The position numbers and the translations under genes were made by a program. This document shows positions 63,058 to 64,000 of a DNA stretch of 64,000 nt, piece after piece (position 1 is the first letter of the stretch; the number at the start of each line of letters is the position of its first letter). The notes under the pieces were generated by a model that made no database searches, was not told the origin of the DNA, and saw only the letters and a program-made list of their open reading frames with translations. Source of the DNA: UBA6623 sp965238125 (GTDB taxonomy: Bacteria; Acidobacteriota; Terriglobia; Bryobacterales; UBA6623); NCBI GenBank assembly GCA_965238125.1, contig OZ250179.1, forward strand, positions 744,001 through 808,000, in the 5' to 3' direction.

Positions 63058-64000
63058 GTGGCCGGCCAAACTCTCTCGCATTACCGCATTACCGAGAAGC
63101 TCGGCGAAGGCGGCATGGGTGTCGTCTACAAGGCCGAGGACACATCGTTAGACCGTCCTGTCGCGCTGAAGTTCCTCGCTGCACATCTCGTTTTTGACGA
63201 GGAAGTACGCAAGCGCTTCGAGCGCGAAGCGAAAGCAGCCGCTGCCCTGAACCATCCCAACATTTGCACCGTCCACGAAATCGCTGAGGCCAACGGTGCC
63301 ACCTTCATCGCGATGGCCTTCCTCGAAGGGGAAGGTCTTGACAAGAAGATCGAAGCGGGACCACTGAAGCTCAAGGACGCTCTCGACATCGCCGTCCAAG
63401 TCGCCCAGGGGCTGCAAGCGGCCCATGAGAAGAAGATTGTCCACAGGGACATCAAGCCCGGCAATCTGATGATCACCGGCTCGGGCTCTAAGCAGCTCGC
63501 CACAATCATGGACTTCGGCCTGGCCCAGTTGGCTGACTGGTCCAGACTCAGCCGTGACGACACGACGTTCGGCACGGTGGCTTACATGTCACCGGAGCAG
63601 ACCTACGGCGCCGACGTCGATCATCGCACCGACATATGGGCGCTTGGCGTGGTGATTTACGAGATGGTCACCGGTCAGCGGCCGTTCAAGGGCCACTACG
63701 ACAAGGCGATCATGTATTCGATCACCAGCGAAGAGCCGGAGCCGATGACGGGCTTGCGCACCGGTGTTCCGATGGAGCTAGAACTCTTGGTCAACAAGGC
63801 GCTCGCTAAGGAGGCCGAGAAGCGCTATCAGAGTACGGCTGACATGGTGGTGGATCTGGAGTCGCTGGGTGACAAGTTGAAGTCGGGCAAGTCCACCCTC
63901 CTCAAGACCCAAGGAGCTAGTCATACCGTGGTGACTCAGCCCGTCGATGTCACCGAGAAACCTTCGGATCATCCGCTGGTCAAGTACCGTGTCATCGAGA
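63058..64000 (+). CDS. Eukaryote-type serine/threonine protein kinase, 3'-truncated by window edge
   Basis: Hanks-type kinase from the GTG at 63058 (MAGQTLSHYRITEKLGEGGMGVVYKAEDT). Glycine loop GEGGMGVVYKAE, catalytic Lys in VALKFL, HRDIKPGNLMI catalytic loop, MDFGLAQL metal motif and YMSPEQ are all present, so it should be active. The frame is still open at base 64000, after a linker (TEKPSDHPLVKYRVIE). Such kinases in Acidobacteriota often continue into TPR or WD40-like sensor domains. Confidence 0.93.
   Translation, partial: MAGQTLSHYRITEKLGEGGMGVVYKAEDTSLDRPVALKFLAAHLVFDEEVRKRFEREAKAAAALNHPNICTVHEIAEANGATFIAMAFLEGEGLDKKIEAGPLKLKDALDIAVQVAQGLQAAHEKKIVHRDIKPGNLMITGSGSKQLATIMDFGLAQLADWSRLSRDDTTFGTVAYMSPEQTYGADVDHRTDIWALGVVIYEMVTGQRPFKGHYDKAIMYSITSEEPEPMTGLRTGVPMELELLVNKALAKEAEKRYQSTADMVVDLESLGDKLKSGKSTLLKTQGASHTVVTQPVDVTEKPSDHPLVKYRVIE

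Noticed and set aside
1..64000. CRISPR array or cas genes
   Set aside because: No regularly spaced short direct repeats and no Cas motifs were found on either strand.

Overview
The window is GC-rich, gene-dense bacterial chromosome. The best taxonomic hint is the disrupted peptidase gene at 5174-10961: its C-terminus looks like the repeat-type C-terminal domain known from Solibacter-type Acidobacteriota. Tat-exported DUF1501 and Gfo/Idh/MocA proteins, a sulfatase, a eukaryote-type Ser/Thr kinase and a heavy IS load fit the same group. I infer Acidobacteriota with moderate confidence; no rRNA is present to confirm it.

Layout. 1-5118: end of an RND pump, gentisate dioxygenase, two small envelope proteins. 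5174-25023: a mobile-element hot spot in which four host genes are cut open: a matrixin-like peptidase, a lipase-like hydrolase, metY (O-acetylhomoserine sulfhydrylase) and an Nramp transporter. A fifth gene, a radical SAM gene, is itself cargo and is also cut. tRNA-Gln lies in the middle. 25187-37081: sulfatase, solute symporter, DapA-type aldolase, rpoD, DUF1501 protein, Gfo/Idh oxidoreductase, a second Nramp-like transporter and an SDR, a plausible catabolic gene set. 37186-48347: uvrA, then a housekeeping run rpmH-rnpA-yidD-yidC-jag-mnmE-purS-glmS and an M28 peptidase. 48348-49744: scar of an integrated island (recombinase and hsdR remnants, orphan 3' half of tRNA-Arg). 49776-57610: otnC-otnK, a fused indolepyruvate:ferredoxin oxidoreductase, a damaged archease gene and rtcB. 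58043-64000: a penicillin-binding protein, more IS elements and a Ser/Thr kinase that runs off the window.

The most notable content is an IS1380-family element of 1,666 bp. Five complete or near-complete copies and one remnant are present. I could set exact ends and 5-bp target duplications. Two copies have carried neighbouring DNA with them, in the way known for ISEcp1, the best-studied IS1380 relative. Unit A (6849-9910) carries a DUF262-HNH nuclease gene and sits in the peptidase gene between CTATA repeats. Unit B (15485-20227) carries a 5'-truncated radical SAM gene, itself cut by another IS1380 copy, and sits in metY between TTGAA repeats. Removing each unit plus one repeat restores an uninterrupted reading frame. 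A putative defence nuclease riding an ISEcp1-like transposition unit is the strongest candidate for something not yet described.

Caveats: frameshifts could be assembly errors, and functions are read from motifs only.
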